A DNA stretch of 51,936 nt from Candidatus Gastranaerophilales bacterium (GTDB lineage: Bacteria > Cyanobacteriota > Vampirovibrionia > Gastranaerophilales > Gastranaerophilaceae), in contig CAJUKY010000015.1 in the NCBI GenBank assembly GCA_910587055.1, positions 1 through 51,936 on the forward strand, given 5' to 3'. The notes below the pieces were generated by a model. That model searched no databases, was not told where the DNA came from, and saw only the letters and a list, made by a program, of their open reading frames with translations. Shown piece by piece: positions 10,001 to 17,717 of the stretch (within the stretch, counting starts at the first letter, position 1; each line of letters begins with the position of its first letter). A program made the position numbers and the translations under genes.

Positions 10001-10291
10001 CGCAACACCTCTGTCTGTTAAAAATTGCCTGATTTCTTTGTCTTCAATATTGAAATCATCAAGTCCTGTTATGCCGTCCGCTTCAAATTCCATCATAATT
10101 AAACCGGCTTCTTCTTCATTAATTTTGCCGTCTTTAAGAAAACCTGCAAGCGCTTTACCTTTTTCATTGGTGGCATCAATAGCTCCTTTTAATCCATTTA
10201 CTGCAGCTTTTTGTTCATCGTTTTCGGGAATTGTTTTTCCGTTATCCGTTTCCCAGTTTCCTGTAATTTTAATGTTGAAATCGTTGTTCAT
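7037..10291 (-). CDS. Giant Thr-Asp repeat protein with EF-hand-like and LysM-like modules
   Basis: A 1084-residue, extremely acidic protein. Residues about 45-105 resemble the EF-hand-like region of the neighbouring genes. Residues about 560-637 are the clearest LysM-like copy: VKSGQSLYGLISQNYPDL, then EWNAKVTEIMDANPEIYG, ending HPGDTLQMP. From about residue 812 to 1042 the chain is almost pure (Thr-Asp)n in three tracts, split by two linkers (DSDDENRPGNEDTDLPG and a Cys/Pro/Ser-rich one). The C-terminus is not acidic and ends IEIKDNFFEKYTI. Asp and Thr codons vary synonymously along the tract, so the repeat is maintained at protein level rather than as a pure microsatellite. No signal peptide is seen. 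It lies 37 bp after the 10329-11507 gene with an AGGAG site. Multivalent Ca2+ binding and surface or secreted function are inferred. Confidence 0.8.
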   Translation of the reverse strand: MNNDFNIKITGNWETDNGKTIPENDEQKAAVNGLKGAIDATNEKGKALAGFLKDGKINEEEAGLIMMEFEADGITGLDDFNIEDKEIRQFLTDRGVAEDKLDEAAKNMQTVITNITNTYKEANKTVSVKEGYKAVTDIYTTDAKTTTLTPKEDKDSQSVVYDKDAKGTQKTTLEDLIKDAFDFEAVFDAKSFPQFYEQDEEGNLVYRDENGEVTEDKKTGNPTFQYESIEDTYAHNIIDEYLQNNKNLEANLVEAYNKENNTNITSLDELSNKYDAIKDLNLVKVPENGKEPEALDIVVPEVELPTPGGSRRISDTKVEQQQFSTENKSVEILNQEDYDTALSNAVQKFNTELGGVPKELADKLPDDVKENATILTDDEAIKDFNAKLDAEMNGKHTSVQNAIASEYGLEVDSKGNVKDKDAFNAILFQIANDPANADLFEYWGKNEDGEKVPNSLDDNERAEVLLNQLTADDINKLNLPDNVLVNSIKYENGKYNYTTGKEILQLSVMSPENGEALSEIPLVETIDPENPDKNAVTKLDDILKYSYDPRTGEALKGDKEVEVKSGQSLYGLISQNYPDLKQDSDEWNAKVTEIMDANPEIYGTVNAEGVLEGARSDKADVDSRKDIMLHPGDTLQMPNSFNINDQASQALADAYMLNNVKDNPEIFAATQEINGQLELFGAYEIDEKALAEAAKANGTEYVSINDSIENYKAEGMSQEDAAAKVRNELVAQYGKAEGSDADGTLENFLEQYGSVNLDTAKDVKFYDEAGNIRFKNEDGSAVELKTSETYVRMGTAKAVVQKKQEDTTTDKIDSDTDTDTDTDIDTDTDIDTDTDTDIDTDTDTDTDTDTDTDTDTDTDTDTDADTDTDTDTDTDTDTDTDTDTDTDADTDTDTDTDTDTDTDTDTDTDTDTDTDTDTDTDTDTDTDTDSDDENRPGNEDTDLPGDTDTDTDTDTDTDTDTDTDTDTDTDTDTDTDTDTDTDTDTDTDDDGCDPAPGLSDGSSSASTNSNLADTADTDTDTDTDTDTDTDTDTDTDTDSDDDGNRGGNPNTSVGDNTSNNNAGQSGLTTASIEIKDNFFEKYTI
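7165..7857 (-). repeat. Tandem 6-bp coding repeat (Thr-Asp) in three tracts
   Basis: Hexamer units GAY-ACN run through about 7505-7857, 7320-7450 and 7165-7253, separated by two unique linkers. Synonymous changes (GAT/GAC; ACA/ACT/ACC/ACG) are scattered throughout, with a few Ile or Ala replacements (DID, DAD). The same repeat and the same first linker recur at 51650-51936. Confidence 0.95.
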
Positions 10292-10328
10292 CTTTGCTCC
10301 TTTTTGTGTTATTTTTTATCTATTTTTA

Positions 10329-11507
10329 TTATTGTTCATATTGTTCTTTTGTTATTTCGTTACCCATATCATCATAGTATTTTTCCGTACCGTTCTGTAT
10401 GGTTCCGTCTGCATTGTAAGTTGCTAATATAGAACAGCCGTTATCTTTGTATTCCCTTGATTGATATGTCCTATCGCTGTTATATATTTTTTCAGTTACA
10501 GGGATTCGAGTATCAAAACTGTCTATATATTTATAAGTGTTTTCCTTAAGAATTGTAATACCGTCTTCAAGGTATGTGTATGCGGTTTGTTCAGTCTTTT
10601 TACCATCCGTATCAAATTTGGTTTGTGTTTCCTGCGTTTTTACGCTGTTGTCATCGTATTTATATTCCGTTATATCAAGAAGAATTCCATCAGCATTTTT
10701 ATGCTCGCTTTTTTCAATCAAACCGTTATCATTTTTATATACAGTATTGGTTGTACCGTCTTCCCTTGCAACAGTTTCACCTTTGGCTTCTTCGGTTTCA
10801 TCAGTTTCTGTTTCATCGGTTTCTCCGGTTTCAGTTGTTTTATCTGTTTCTGATATTTCAGCCGTACTGATTCCCGGAAGAATAATTTCATCTGTATCAT
10901 ACAAAACAGCATTGTGTCTTCCTTCACCGCCTACTGATTTTCTTGCACCTGTTACATTTCCTTCATCATCAACTGTGCCGTATATATCAGGATTTGCATT
11001 CATAATCTCAAGTTCTTTTGCATTCCATTCTTCTGAATTCGGTTCAAGATCAGGATAATTATTTAGCATTATGTGTCCAAGGCAGTCATTTGCATATTTA
11101 TTTCCATCAGCAGGAGCACTGCCCCATGTCTGCACTGAAACTTTTATATCTTCTTTAGCTTTTTCTTCTTCAGCGCTTTCTTCAGTACTTTTTGTTTGTT
11201 CTCTTATTGCTTCAAGTGTTGTGTTAACCAATTCTTTAATTTCTGATTCTTTTCCTGCTATACCTTTGTTATTTGCATAAGCTGTAATTTCATCATCATC
11301 AATTGTAAAATCTTGATTTGCATCAAGTTCAACATAGAAATTTTCCGCATCCTGTTTATCCATAGTCTTATCGGATAAATCCACGGGTTTATCCCCGTTT
11401 TTTAGTGCATTTATTGTTTTTGGTGCGAAATTATCTATATCAATATTAACTTTAAATGAATCGGAAACCTTGTTAAAATCAATGTCTTGAATATTAAAGC
11501 CGCTCAT
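10329..11507 (-). CDS. EF-hand / LysM-like / YD-repeat protein, short paralog of the 3273-6497 product
   Basis: A 392-residue acidic protein. The N-terminus (GFNIQDIDFNKVSDSF) matches that of the 3273-6497 protein. Residues about 59-70 form a textbook EF-hand loop, DANQDFTIDDDE, with Asp/Asn/Asp/Thr/Asp/Glu at positions 1, 3, 5, 7, 9 and 12. Residues about 125-215 are the LysM-like module with the core EEWNAKELEIMNANPDIYG and a final LPGI. From about 245 to the end there are imperfect YD/MORN-like repeats, and the protein stops where the longer paralog continues. An AGGAAGGG site lies a few bases before the ATG. It is the first gene of an operon with the Thr-Asp repeat gene, and a perfect HLR1 repeat lies 122 bp upstream. 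Confidence 0.78.
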   Translation of the reverse strand: MSGFNIQDIDFNKVSDSFKVNIDIDNFAPKTINALKNGDKPVDLSDKTMDKQDAENFYVELDANQDFTIDDDEITAYANNKGIAGKESEIKELVNTTLEAIREQTKSTEESAEEEKAKEDIKVSVQTWGSAPADGNKYANDCLGHIMLNNYPDLEPNSEEWNAKELEIMNANPDIYGTVDDEGNVTGARKSVGGEGRHNAVLYDTDEIILPGISTAEISETDKTTETGETDETETDETEEAKGETVAREDGTTNTVYKNDNGLIEKSEHKNADGILLDITEYKYDDNSVKTQETQTKFDTDGKKTEQTAYTYLEDGITILKENTYKYIDSFDTRIPVTEKIYNSDRTYQSREYKDNGCSILATYNADGTIQNGTEKYYDDMGNEITKEQYEQ

Positions 11508-11628
11508 TTCTTGCCCTTCCTTTAAAAATTATAATTCTTTTTGAAATTTAGCGCAGCAAGCTGTATGCTGCTTGCATAATTTTGTTATCGTTTCAATACC
11601 CGGCATCTTTAGGAAAAATATAAAATTT

Positions 11629-11646
11629 TTTACAAATATTTACAAA
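11629..11646 (+). promoter_or_regulatory. Perfect HLR1 (RpaB-type) direct repeat between 10329-11507 and fba
   Basis: TTTACAAA TA TTTACAAA fits the HLR1 consensus at every position. It lies 122 bp before the minus-strand ATG and about 108 bp before the plus-strand fba start, in a divergent 246-bp intergenic region. Either gene could be the target; the other three sites point to the acidic protein operon. Confidence 0.65.
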
Positions 11647-11753
11647 ATTAAAAATTTATCTATTATGTGCTGATAAAAATATTTCTTGTTTTATCTTTGA
11701 TTTTGTTATACATTTAAGGGTGAATATGTCATTAAGATTAGGAGTTGAATTCT

Positions 11754-12710
11754 ATGGAAAGAAAATTAGTAAGCACACAGGAGATGTTTAAAAAAGCTCT
11801 TGCTGGCAAGTATGCAATCGGTGCGTACAATGTTAACAATATGGAAATCCTTCAAGCTATTGCTGAAGCTGCAGAAGAAACAAGATCGCCTATTATTTTG
11901 CAGGTTTCGGCAGGTGCAAGAAAATATGCCAATCAAACTTATTTAATTAAACTGGTTGAAGCCGCTTTAGCTACAACTACTGTTCCTATTGCACTTCACT
12001 TAGATCATGGTGCTGATTTTGAAATTTGTAAAGCTTGTGTCGACGGCGGTTTTTCATCCGTTATGATTGACGGCAGCAGATTTCCGCTTGAAGAAAACAT
12101 TGCTTTGACTAAAAAAGTTGTTGAATATGCTCATGCCAAAGGTGTTTCAGTTGAGGCTGAGCTTGGTAAACTTGCAGGTGTTGAAGATGATGTTAAAGTT
12201 CATGCTAAAGATTCAACATATACAGATCCTGAAGAAGCTGCAAGATTTGTTAAAGAAACCGGTTGTGATTCTTTAGCTGTAGCAATCGGCACTTCTCACG
12301 GTGCTTATAAATTCAAAGGCGAAGCAAAACTTGATTTTGAAAGACTTGCTGAAATCAAAAAAGCTGTTAATGCCGTTGTTGGTTATGATTTCCCTCTTGT
12401 TTTACATGGTTCAAGTTCTGTTCCAAAAGAATTTGTTGCTAAATGTAATAAATTCGGCGGAAATCTTCCCGATGCTCAGGGGGTTCCTGAAGATATGCTT
12501 AACTATGCTTCTAAAAACGGTGTTGCAAAAATCAATATTGATACCGACTTAAGACTTGCAATGACTTCAACTATCAGGGAATTCTTTATTGAACATCCTG
12601 AAAAATTTGACCCCCGCGAATATATGGGTCCCGGAAGAACTGCCGTTAAAGAAATGGTTAAACATAAAATGGTTGATGTTTTAGGTACTGCAGGTCATGC
12701 TGATGACTAG
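11754..12710 (+). CDS. fba: Class II fructose-bisphosphate aldolase
   Basis: A 318-residue zinc-dependent aldolase that cleaves fructose 1,6-bisphosphate to DHAP and glyceraldehyde 3-phosphate in glycolysis and condenses them in gluconeogenesis. Family marks are the GAYNVNNMEI opening, the zinc ligand block ALHLDHG, the SVMIDGS motif, AELGKLAGVEDD, GTSHGAYKF, LHGSS and the late KINIDTDLR. The ATG at 11754 is preferred because AGGAG lies 9 nt upstream; a TTG three codons earlier is unlikely. A strong terminator follows. Gene and codon usage are ordinary for the window. Confidence 0.96.
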   Translation: MERKLVSTQEMFKKALAGKYAIGAYNVNNMEILQAIAEAAEETRSPIILQVSAGARKYANQTYLIKLVEAALATTTVPIALHLDHGADFEICKACVDGGFSSVMIDGSRFPLEENIALTKKVVEYAHAKGVSVEAELGKLAGVEDDVKVHAKDSTYTDPEEAARFVKETGCDSLAVAIGTSHGAYKFKGEAKLDFERLAEIKKAVNAVVGYDFPLVLHGSSSVPKEFVAKCNKFGGNLPDAQGVPEDMLNYASKNGVAKINIDTDLRLAMTSTIREFFIEHPEKFDPREYMGPGRTAVKEMVKHKMVDVLGTAGHADD

Positions 12711-12738
12711 TATTTTATAAAATATCAAAATATTTAAA

Positions 12739-12775
12739 AAAATGAGTCTGCAGTTTATTTGCAGGCTCATTTTTA
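12739..12775 (+). terminator. Terminator of fba
   Basis: AAATGAGTCTGCA / TGCAGGCTCATTTTT hairpin with one G-U pair and a T-rich end, 30 bp after the stop. Confidence 0.85.
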
Positions 12776-12911
12776 ATTGTCAATATCTTCTTAATAAAAT
12801 AAATAAAATTTTACGTTATGAAATATTTTGAGATTTTCGAAGATGTGTTGTGGTATAAATAAATAAGTGAAGGACAGAAATAAAGAGATAAAATCTTAAA
12901 GGGGAAGTTCA

Positions 12912-13421
12912 ATGAGTGAATACTTAAGCAAAGAAGAGATAAAACAATGGAGAAGTTCACTGGAGAAGATTACACTTGAAGAGTATGCAAAAAGACTTGG
13001 GAAAGTGTTAAAGGAAGAAAAACAGACCAGAGATATCATTGATATTGTTTTATCCAATACAAAGAAGACTGAGAACGCTCCTGTATATTCTTCAAGAATT
13101 GATAGTCCTAAACCGAAAAATGTTGTTGCAAGTACTGCGAAAAAATCTATTGATATGCAGAGCAATTTGTCAAAAGCTGCTGTTAATAACAGTGCAAGCA
13201 AGAAGCAATTTGTATTTAAAAAGCCTTTAACACAAAGAGAACAGATGGTTTTAGATTATTTTACGGCAAATCCTGACAAAATTGTTTATGCTAAGGACTT
13301 GGCAAAAGTTTTGGATCTGCCTACAGATTATGTTTATAAATATATTAAAAATTTAAGAACCAAGATTTCTGAAGATGTTCTTCAAAATGCAGTGAAGGGC
13401 GGATACAAATTAGCCGTATAG
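12912..13421 (+). CDS. Receiver-less OmpR-type winged-helix DNA-binding protein
   Basis: A 169-residue protein in two parts. Residues 1-55 are charged and helical (SKEEIKQWRSSLEKITLEEY), followed by a Ser/Asn/Lys linker. Residues about 103-169 match an OmpR/PhoB effector domain: LTQREQMVLDYFTANPDKIV, then a recognition-helix segment (LPTDYVYKYIKNLRTKI) and the typical C-terminal wing GGYKLAV. The phospho-acceptor receiver domain expected in an OmpR regulator is absent. AAAGGGG precedes the ATG. A histidine kinase begins 40 bp downstream on the same strand, so a signalling link is possible, although the regulator has no obvious phosphorylation site. It could act as a constitutive or protein-interaction-controlled transcription factor. 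Confidence 0.75.
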   Translation: MSEYLSKEEIKQWRSSLEKITLEEYAKRLGKVLKEEKQTRDIIDIVLSNTKKTENAPVYSSRIDSPKPKNVVASTAKKSIDMQSNLSKAAVNNSASKKQFVFKKPLTQREQMVLDYFTANPDKIVYAKDLAKVLDLPTDYVYKYIKNLRTKISEDVLQNAVKGGYKLAV

Positions 13422-13423
13422 GT

Positions 13424-13453
13424 TTGCCATGACCTATATTTGTATTTTATAAT
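13424..13453 (+). promoter_or_regulatory. Promoter placed directly before the histidine kinase start
   Basis: TTGCCA (13424-13429), 18-bp spacer, TATAAT (13448-13453). The predicted start of transcription falls within 1-2 nt of the ATG at 13462, and there is no Shine-Dalgarno, which suggests a leaderless mRNA. Confidence 0.6.
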
Positions 13454-13461
13454 ACTTATAA

Positions 13462-14736
13462 ATGAGTATTAATTTTAAAACTTTAAACTGCCTTGCTAAA
13501 ATTTTTGATTATGATTGCTCAAATATTTCCGGTGATGGGTTTTATGAGGATTTACTTTTGCATCTTGAAAATATGGCAAGGTCCTTATTTTCCGGCGTTT
13601 ATTTTTTAGATGCCGTTAATTTTTCAACAAAGGCGGAAAAGTTTTGTGATGCATATAATTTTGATGATGATATTTTTTGTTCTGAAAAATATTCTGAATT
13701 TTTAAAGTTTTTAAATTCAAAAAATGAAAAAACTTTTTTAATATCCTATAATGAAATATCAGGTTTTTTAAATGAGAAAATTAAGCTAAAATGTTCGTAT
13801 TTGCTATTTTCTAAACTTCTGATTAAAAAATCATTTTTCGGTTTTATTTTGCTTGTCGGTGATAAACCATACAGTAATGATGAAATTGCTGCTGTTAATC
13901 TGTTTTCAAGTATTTATTCATATATAATTAAAGACTTTGAGCTAAACAAGGTTTTTAAAATGCAGCTTTCGCTTTTGCAGGAAACAATTTGTGATAAAGA
14001 AAATGCATTTAAAACAATAGAAAAGCAGAATAAAAAATTAATTCAGGCAGATAATGCCAAAACAAGCTTTTTGGCTAATGTTTCTCATGAATTAAGGACG
14101 CCTTTAAATGCCATAATCGGTTTTTCTGACGTACTCCTTAATCAAGTATTTGGCAGTTTGAATGATAAGCAGACAGAATATATTAAGGATATTAATTTAT
14201 CAAGTGTACATTTAATGGGACTTATAAACAGCCTGCTTGATTTTTCCAAGATAGAATCAGGAGCCGTAAAATTAAATCTTTCGGAATTTGAACCCGAACG
14301 CGCCATAAACGAAGTTATTAATCTTTTATCACCGCTTCTTGATGCTAAGGAAATAGAACTTAAATTTGAGAATAACTGCAAAAACACAATTTGCGCCGAT
14401 TATCAAAAACTTCAACAAATCTTATTTAATTTAATAGGAAACGCTATAAAATTTTCAAAACAAAAAGGAAAAATTTCAGTTAGAACAAAAAATGACGGGG
14501 AATATTTTATATTAGAGGTAGAAGATTTTGGTATCGGTATAGAAAAAAAGTATCATAATTTCATATTTAAAAAATTTACACAGATAGATAATATTTATAC
14601 AAAAACAGGCACATCAACCGGTCTGGGGCTTGCAATCGTAAATGAATATGTGAAATTGCACAAAGGAAAGATTTTTGTTATATCTGAACCGTGCCAAGGT
14701 TCCACTTTTGTGGTAAGATTTAAAAATACAATTTAA
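13462..14736 (+). CDS. Soluble sensor histidine kinase
   Basis: A 424-residue kinase. The N-terminal 180 residues look like a GAF-type or similar soluble sensor, with no membrane segment. A short coiled coil follows (about 180-200), then HisKA with the phospho-acceptor His in ANVSHELRTPLNAIIGFSD (about residue 208). The HATPase domain shows an N-box (NLIGNAIKFSK), G1 (EDFGIGI), an F-box (IFKKFTQID) and G2 (TGLGLAIV). It autophosphorylates on His and would pass phosphate to a response regulator, but no receiver-containing gene is nearby. The only regulator-like neighbour is the upstream receiver-less winged-helix protein. Its promoter lies in the 40-bp gap and the ATG lacks a ribosome binding site. 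Confidence 0.9.
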   Translation: MSINFKTLNCLAKIFDYDCSNISGDGFYEDLLLHLENMARSLFSGVYFLDAVNFSTKAEKFCDAYNFDDDIFCSEKYSEFLKFLNSKNEKTFLISYNEISGFLNEKIKLKCSYLLFSKLLIKKSFFGFILLVGDKPYSNDEIAAVNLFSSIYSYIIKDFELNKVFKMQLSLLQETICDKENAFKTIEKQNKKLIQADNAKTSFLANVSHELRTPLNAIIGFSDVLLNQVFGSLNDKQTEYIKDINLSSVHLMGLINSLLDFSKIESGAVKLNLSEFEPERAINEVINLLSPLLDAKEIELKFENNCKNTICADYQKLQQILFNLIGNAIKFSKQKGKISVRTKNDGEYFILEVEDFGIGIEKKYHNFIFKKFTQIDNIYTKTGTSTGLGLAIVNEYVKLHKGKIFVISEPCQGSTFVVRFKNTI

Positions 14737-14765
14737 TCATCATGATTTAAATTAAGGATAAGGTT

Positions 14766-15908
14766 ATGTATTATAAAAACATTTATGCGATTATAGATTC
14801 TCTAGATATAAGCCGCGGGTGGAAAAATGTTTTCAAAAAAATCCAAACAGCTTATTTTCATAATTTTTATCAGGGTAAAGCAAATAATGTTCATATGTGG
14901 AGATACGGACAGCCTGTTATAAGCTATGGTGCTTCAGACAGATTTAAGTTTTTTACGAGATTTAATTTCTTCGCACTAATTTTTGGGCCGCTTTATTATC
15001 TTGCAAAGTTTATGTTTTTAAAAGGATTATTTCTTTTGTTGATTGAAGCGGCATTAATTTATTATTACGGTTTTCCTGTTGCATATTTTGCAATATTTAT
15101 TCATATTTATGCCGCAATTTTTGCGAATTCCGATTATTTTATTCAAAAGGTTTTAAACCATAAGGAAGTTAAAGAAAATCCCGGATATCTTTCTGATTAT
15201 ATTGATGAAAATTTTGTCAAAAATGTCTTAAAAGAGCAGAGCTATTATGTGCCTTTTGCCATTTTCTGCCTGTTGTTCGGTATTGGCGCAGTTCTTTTTA
15301 TCGGCAACGAATTTGCCGTTGATGCAAAGTATCAAGAAATCGTAAATAACAAACAAAAGGTCTGCAGCGATAATGATTCTTGTATCCGTCTTATAAATAC
15401 TTCTGTGTCAAATATTAAAGCGGGAAAAGAACCGGTTGATGCTGAATATTTTAATGCCGGCGCTGCATACTATCAGCTTGGTAATAAACAAAATGCTTTA
15501 AATGCTCTAAATCAGGCTACTTTGAAAAATCCAAATCATTTTGCATCATATATTTTAAAAGGAATTATTTATACTGAATTGAGTCAGTATAAATATGCAA
15601 GAGCAAGTTATGAAAAAGCACTTCAAATTTATCCCAAAGGAAAATTTTTATACTATCTTTTAGGCAGTGCTTATTATAAGGAAGGCAAATATACGGAAGC
15701 CAAAACGAACTTTGAAAAGGCTGTTAAAGCTTATCCTAAAAAGGCTGCTTACCGGGAAGCTCTTGCTTATACTAAAATATATTTAAAAGATACAAAAGGT
15801 GCAAAAGCTGATTTAGAGCGCGCTATTAAAATCCTCAAAAATGAAAAAGGTGCTTCAGGCAATACGAGAATTGAAGCGCTTGAAAGATATGCGGGCAGTT
15901 TGAAATAA
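14766..15908 (+). CDS. DUF2628-like membrane protein with TPR repeats
   Basis: A 380-residue protein. Residues about 60-125 hold a FNFFALIFGPLYYLAKF block and hydrophobic segments typical of DUF2628-type small membrane domains. A further membrane segment (VPFAIFCLLFGIGAVLFIG) lies near residue 165. From about 215 to the end are four or more TPR units (for example ALNALNQATLKNPNHFASYI and ASYEKALQIYPKG). This predicts a membrane anchor with a TPR protein-interaction domain on one side. AAGGATAAGG lies before the ATG. It starts 29 bp after the kinase gene and may share its transcript. The substrate or partner is unknown. Confidence 0.75.
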   Translation: MYYKNIYAIIDSLDISRGWKNVFKKIQTAYFHNFYQGKANNVHMWRYGQPVISYGASDRFKFFTRFNFFALIFGPLYYLAKFMFLKGLFLLLIEAALIYYYGFPVAYFAIFIHIYAAIFANSDYFIQKVLNHKEVKENPGYLSDYIDENFVKNVLKEQSYYVPFAIFCLLFGIGAVLFIGNEFAVDAKYQEIVNNKQKVCSDNDSCIRLINTSVSNIKAGKEPVDAEYFNAGAAYYQLGNKQNALNALNQATLKNPNHFASYILKGIIYTELSQYKYARASYEKALQIYPKGKFLYYLLGSAYYKEGKYTEAKTNFEKAVKAYPKKAAYREALAYTKIYLKDTKGAKADLERAIKILKNEKGASGNTRIEALERYAGSLK

Positions 15909-15914
15909 AAATTC

Positions 15915-17717
15915 CTATTTATCCAAAATCTTATGTGTTTTAAAGTTAGGGCATACCCCGCAGTTTGAGCATTTTGTTTCACAGGGAACGGTGGTTACTG
16001 CCTGTTTTGCTCTGTTGTATTCGTTTATAAACCATTCTTTATTTATTCCGCAGTCCAATACATCCCATGGCAAATCCGTATCGTAAGAATAGGTTTTTGT
16101 TGTTTCGTTATCTATAATAAGCCCGCATTCTTGTGCTGTATTATAATATAAATCGTAGTTTATGTTTTCTTCCCATGAATCAAGATAGGAGCCCTTTTTG
16201 TAAAGTGAAAATATAAAATCATTCAATCTCTCATCTCCGCGTGTCAGGAATGCCTCAAATTGCGATACTACGGGATTATGAAAATTTAATTTTACATTTT
16301 TTATAGATTTATTTTTTAACTTATCTCTCATATAGGAAATTTTTTCTTTAATTAGAGAAGGCAGATTTTGAGCGCAGATTGAAAACGGTGTAAAAGGTTT
16401 TGGAACAAAAGTTGCAATAGAACAGGTGATCTTTGGCAGTTTAGAACCTTTTTCTTTGCATTGCCGGTTTATCTTATCCAGAAGTTCAATTATTCCATCT
16501 AAATCTGAATATTCTTCAAAAGGCAGGCCTATAATAAAATAAAATTTTATTTTATCCCAGCCGTTTTCAACGCTTGCAAGGGTTGCATTTATTATTTGCT
16601 CTTCGCTCAAGTTTTTGTTTATAATATCGCGCATTCTCTGGCTTCCAGCTTCAGGTGCAATTGTAACTGAGCCTTTTTTTACTCCATGGATTAGCCTTCC
16701 TAATTTAGTTGAAAACCTGTCTGCTCTCTGGCTTGGAAGCGAAACACTGATATCGGTGTTTTTAAAATGCTCATTTAATTCTTCAATGATTTCTTCTATT
16801 TTTCCATGGTCATTTGATGATAAAGAAAGAAGCGAATACTCATCATATCCGGTGTTTTTAATATAATCTTTTGTGAGGTTTATAATATCTTCTTTGCTTC
16901 TTTCTCTGATTGGCAGATTTGTATGCGCGCTCTGGCAGAATCGGCATAACCTTCCGCACCCGCGCCGTATTTCAATAGTTGCCCTGTCATGTACGCTTTG
17001 AGAATGCGGGATGGGAGAAGTTACAGGATGGTCTTCATACTTTAAATTTGAAATTCTTTTCTTTACCTTGCCGCGTTTCGGGCTGAATACGGGCGAGTAT
17101 ACTCCTTCAATTGTGCTGAGTTTTTCAAGAATTTCCATCCTTGTAAGGTTTTCTTTTTTAATTTTGTTGTAGAGTTCAATAATTTCAATTATAACTTCTT
17201 CACCGTCCCCTATTGTGAATAAATCAATAAAATGTGAAATCGGATTCGGGTTGTAAGCACAGGGGCCGCCTGCAAGAATAATGGGGTGTTCCTTGTTTCT
17301 ATCCTTAGAATAAATTGGAATTTTTCCCATTTCAAGCATTTTTAAAATGGTTGTATAAGACATTTCATACTGCAGTGCAAAGCCGATGAAATCAAAATCA
17401 CCCATTGCTTTTTTATTATCCAGTGAATATAAGGGCTTATTATATTTATTCAAAAGTTCGCAAAAATCTTTTTCAGGGGCATAAATTCTGTCTGCAAGCA
17501 GATTTTCTTTACTGTTTACAATGTGATATAGAATTTTATGTCCGAAATTACTGATTCCTATTTCATATTTATCCGGAAAAGCAAGCAAAACTTTTGTATC
17601 TGCTTTATTAAAATCTTTTTTTACGGATAAAAATTCTCCCCCGATATATCTTGAAGGTCTTTCGCAATTATATAAAACGGGAGAATATTCTGATAAAAAT
17701 TCTGTTAAATTTGTCAT
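15915..17717 (-). CDS. B12-binding-type radical SAM protein (TIGR03960-like)
   Basis: A 600-residue protein. The N-terminal third resembles a degenerate cobalamin-binding Rossmann region (VLLAFPDKYEIGISNFGHKI, then LAGGPCAYNPNPI and GDGEEVI). The radical SAM cluster motif is RRGCGRLCRFCQS (CxxxCxxC, Cys at about residues 250, 254 and 257), followed by barrel motifs including TIAPEAGSQRMR and FIIGLPFE. The C-terminus carries a CETKCSNCGVCPNF Cys cluster that may hold a second iron-sulfur centre. It looks like the TIGR03960 family, which is widespread and, as far as I know, of unproven reaction. It overlaps the upstream 132-residue gene by 4 bp (ATGA), so the two are translationally coupled. 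Confidence 0.85.
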   Translation of the reverse strand: MTNLTEFLSEYSPVLYNCERPSRYIGGEFLSVKKDFNKADTKVLLAFPDKYEIGISNFGHKILYHIVNSKENLLADRIYAPEKDFCELLNKYNKPLYSLDNKKAMGDFDFIGFALQYEMSYTTILKMLEMGKIPIYSKDRNKEHPIILAGGPCAYNPNPISHFIDLFTIGDGEEVIIEIIELYNKIKKENLTRMEILEKLSTIEGVYSPVFSPKRGKVKKRISNLKYEDHPVTSPIPHSQSVHDRATIEIRRGCGRLCRFCQSAHTNLPIRERSKEDIINLTKDYIKNTGYDEYSLLSLSSNDHGKIEEIIEELNEHFKNTDISVSLPSQRADRFSTKLGRLIHGVKKGSVTIAPEAGSQRMRDIINKNLSEEQIINATLASVENGWDKIKFYFIIGLPFEEYSDLDGIIELLDKINRQCKEKGSKLPKITCSIATFVPKPFTPFSICAQNLPSLIKEKISYMRDKLKNKSIKNVKLNFHNPVVSQFEAFLTRGDERLNDFIFSLYKKGSYLDSWEENINYDLYYNTAQECGLIIDNETTKTYSYDTDLPWDVLDCGINKEWFINEYNRAKQAVTTVPCETKCSNCGVCPNFKTHKILDK

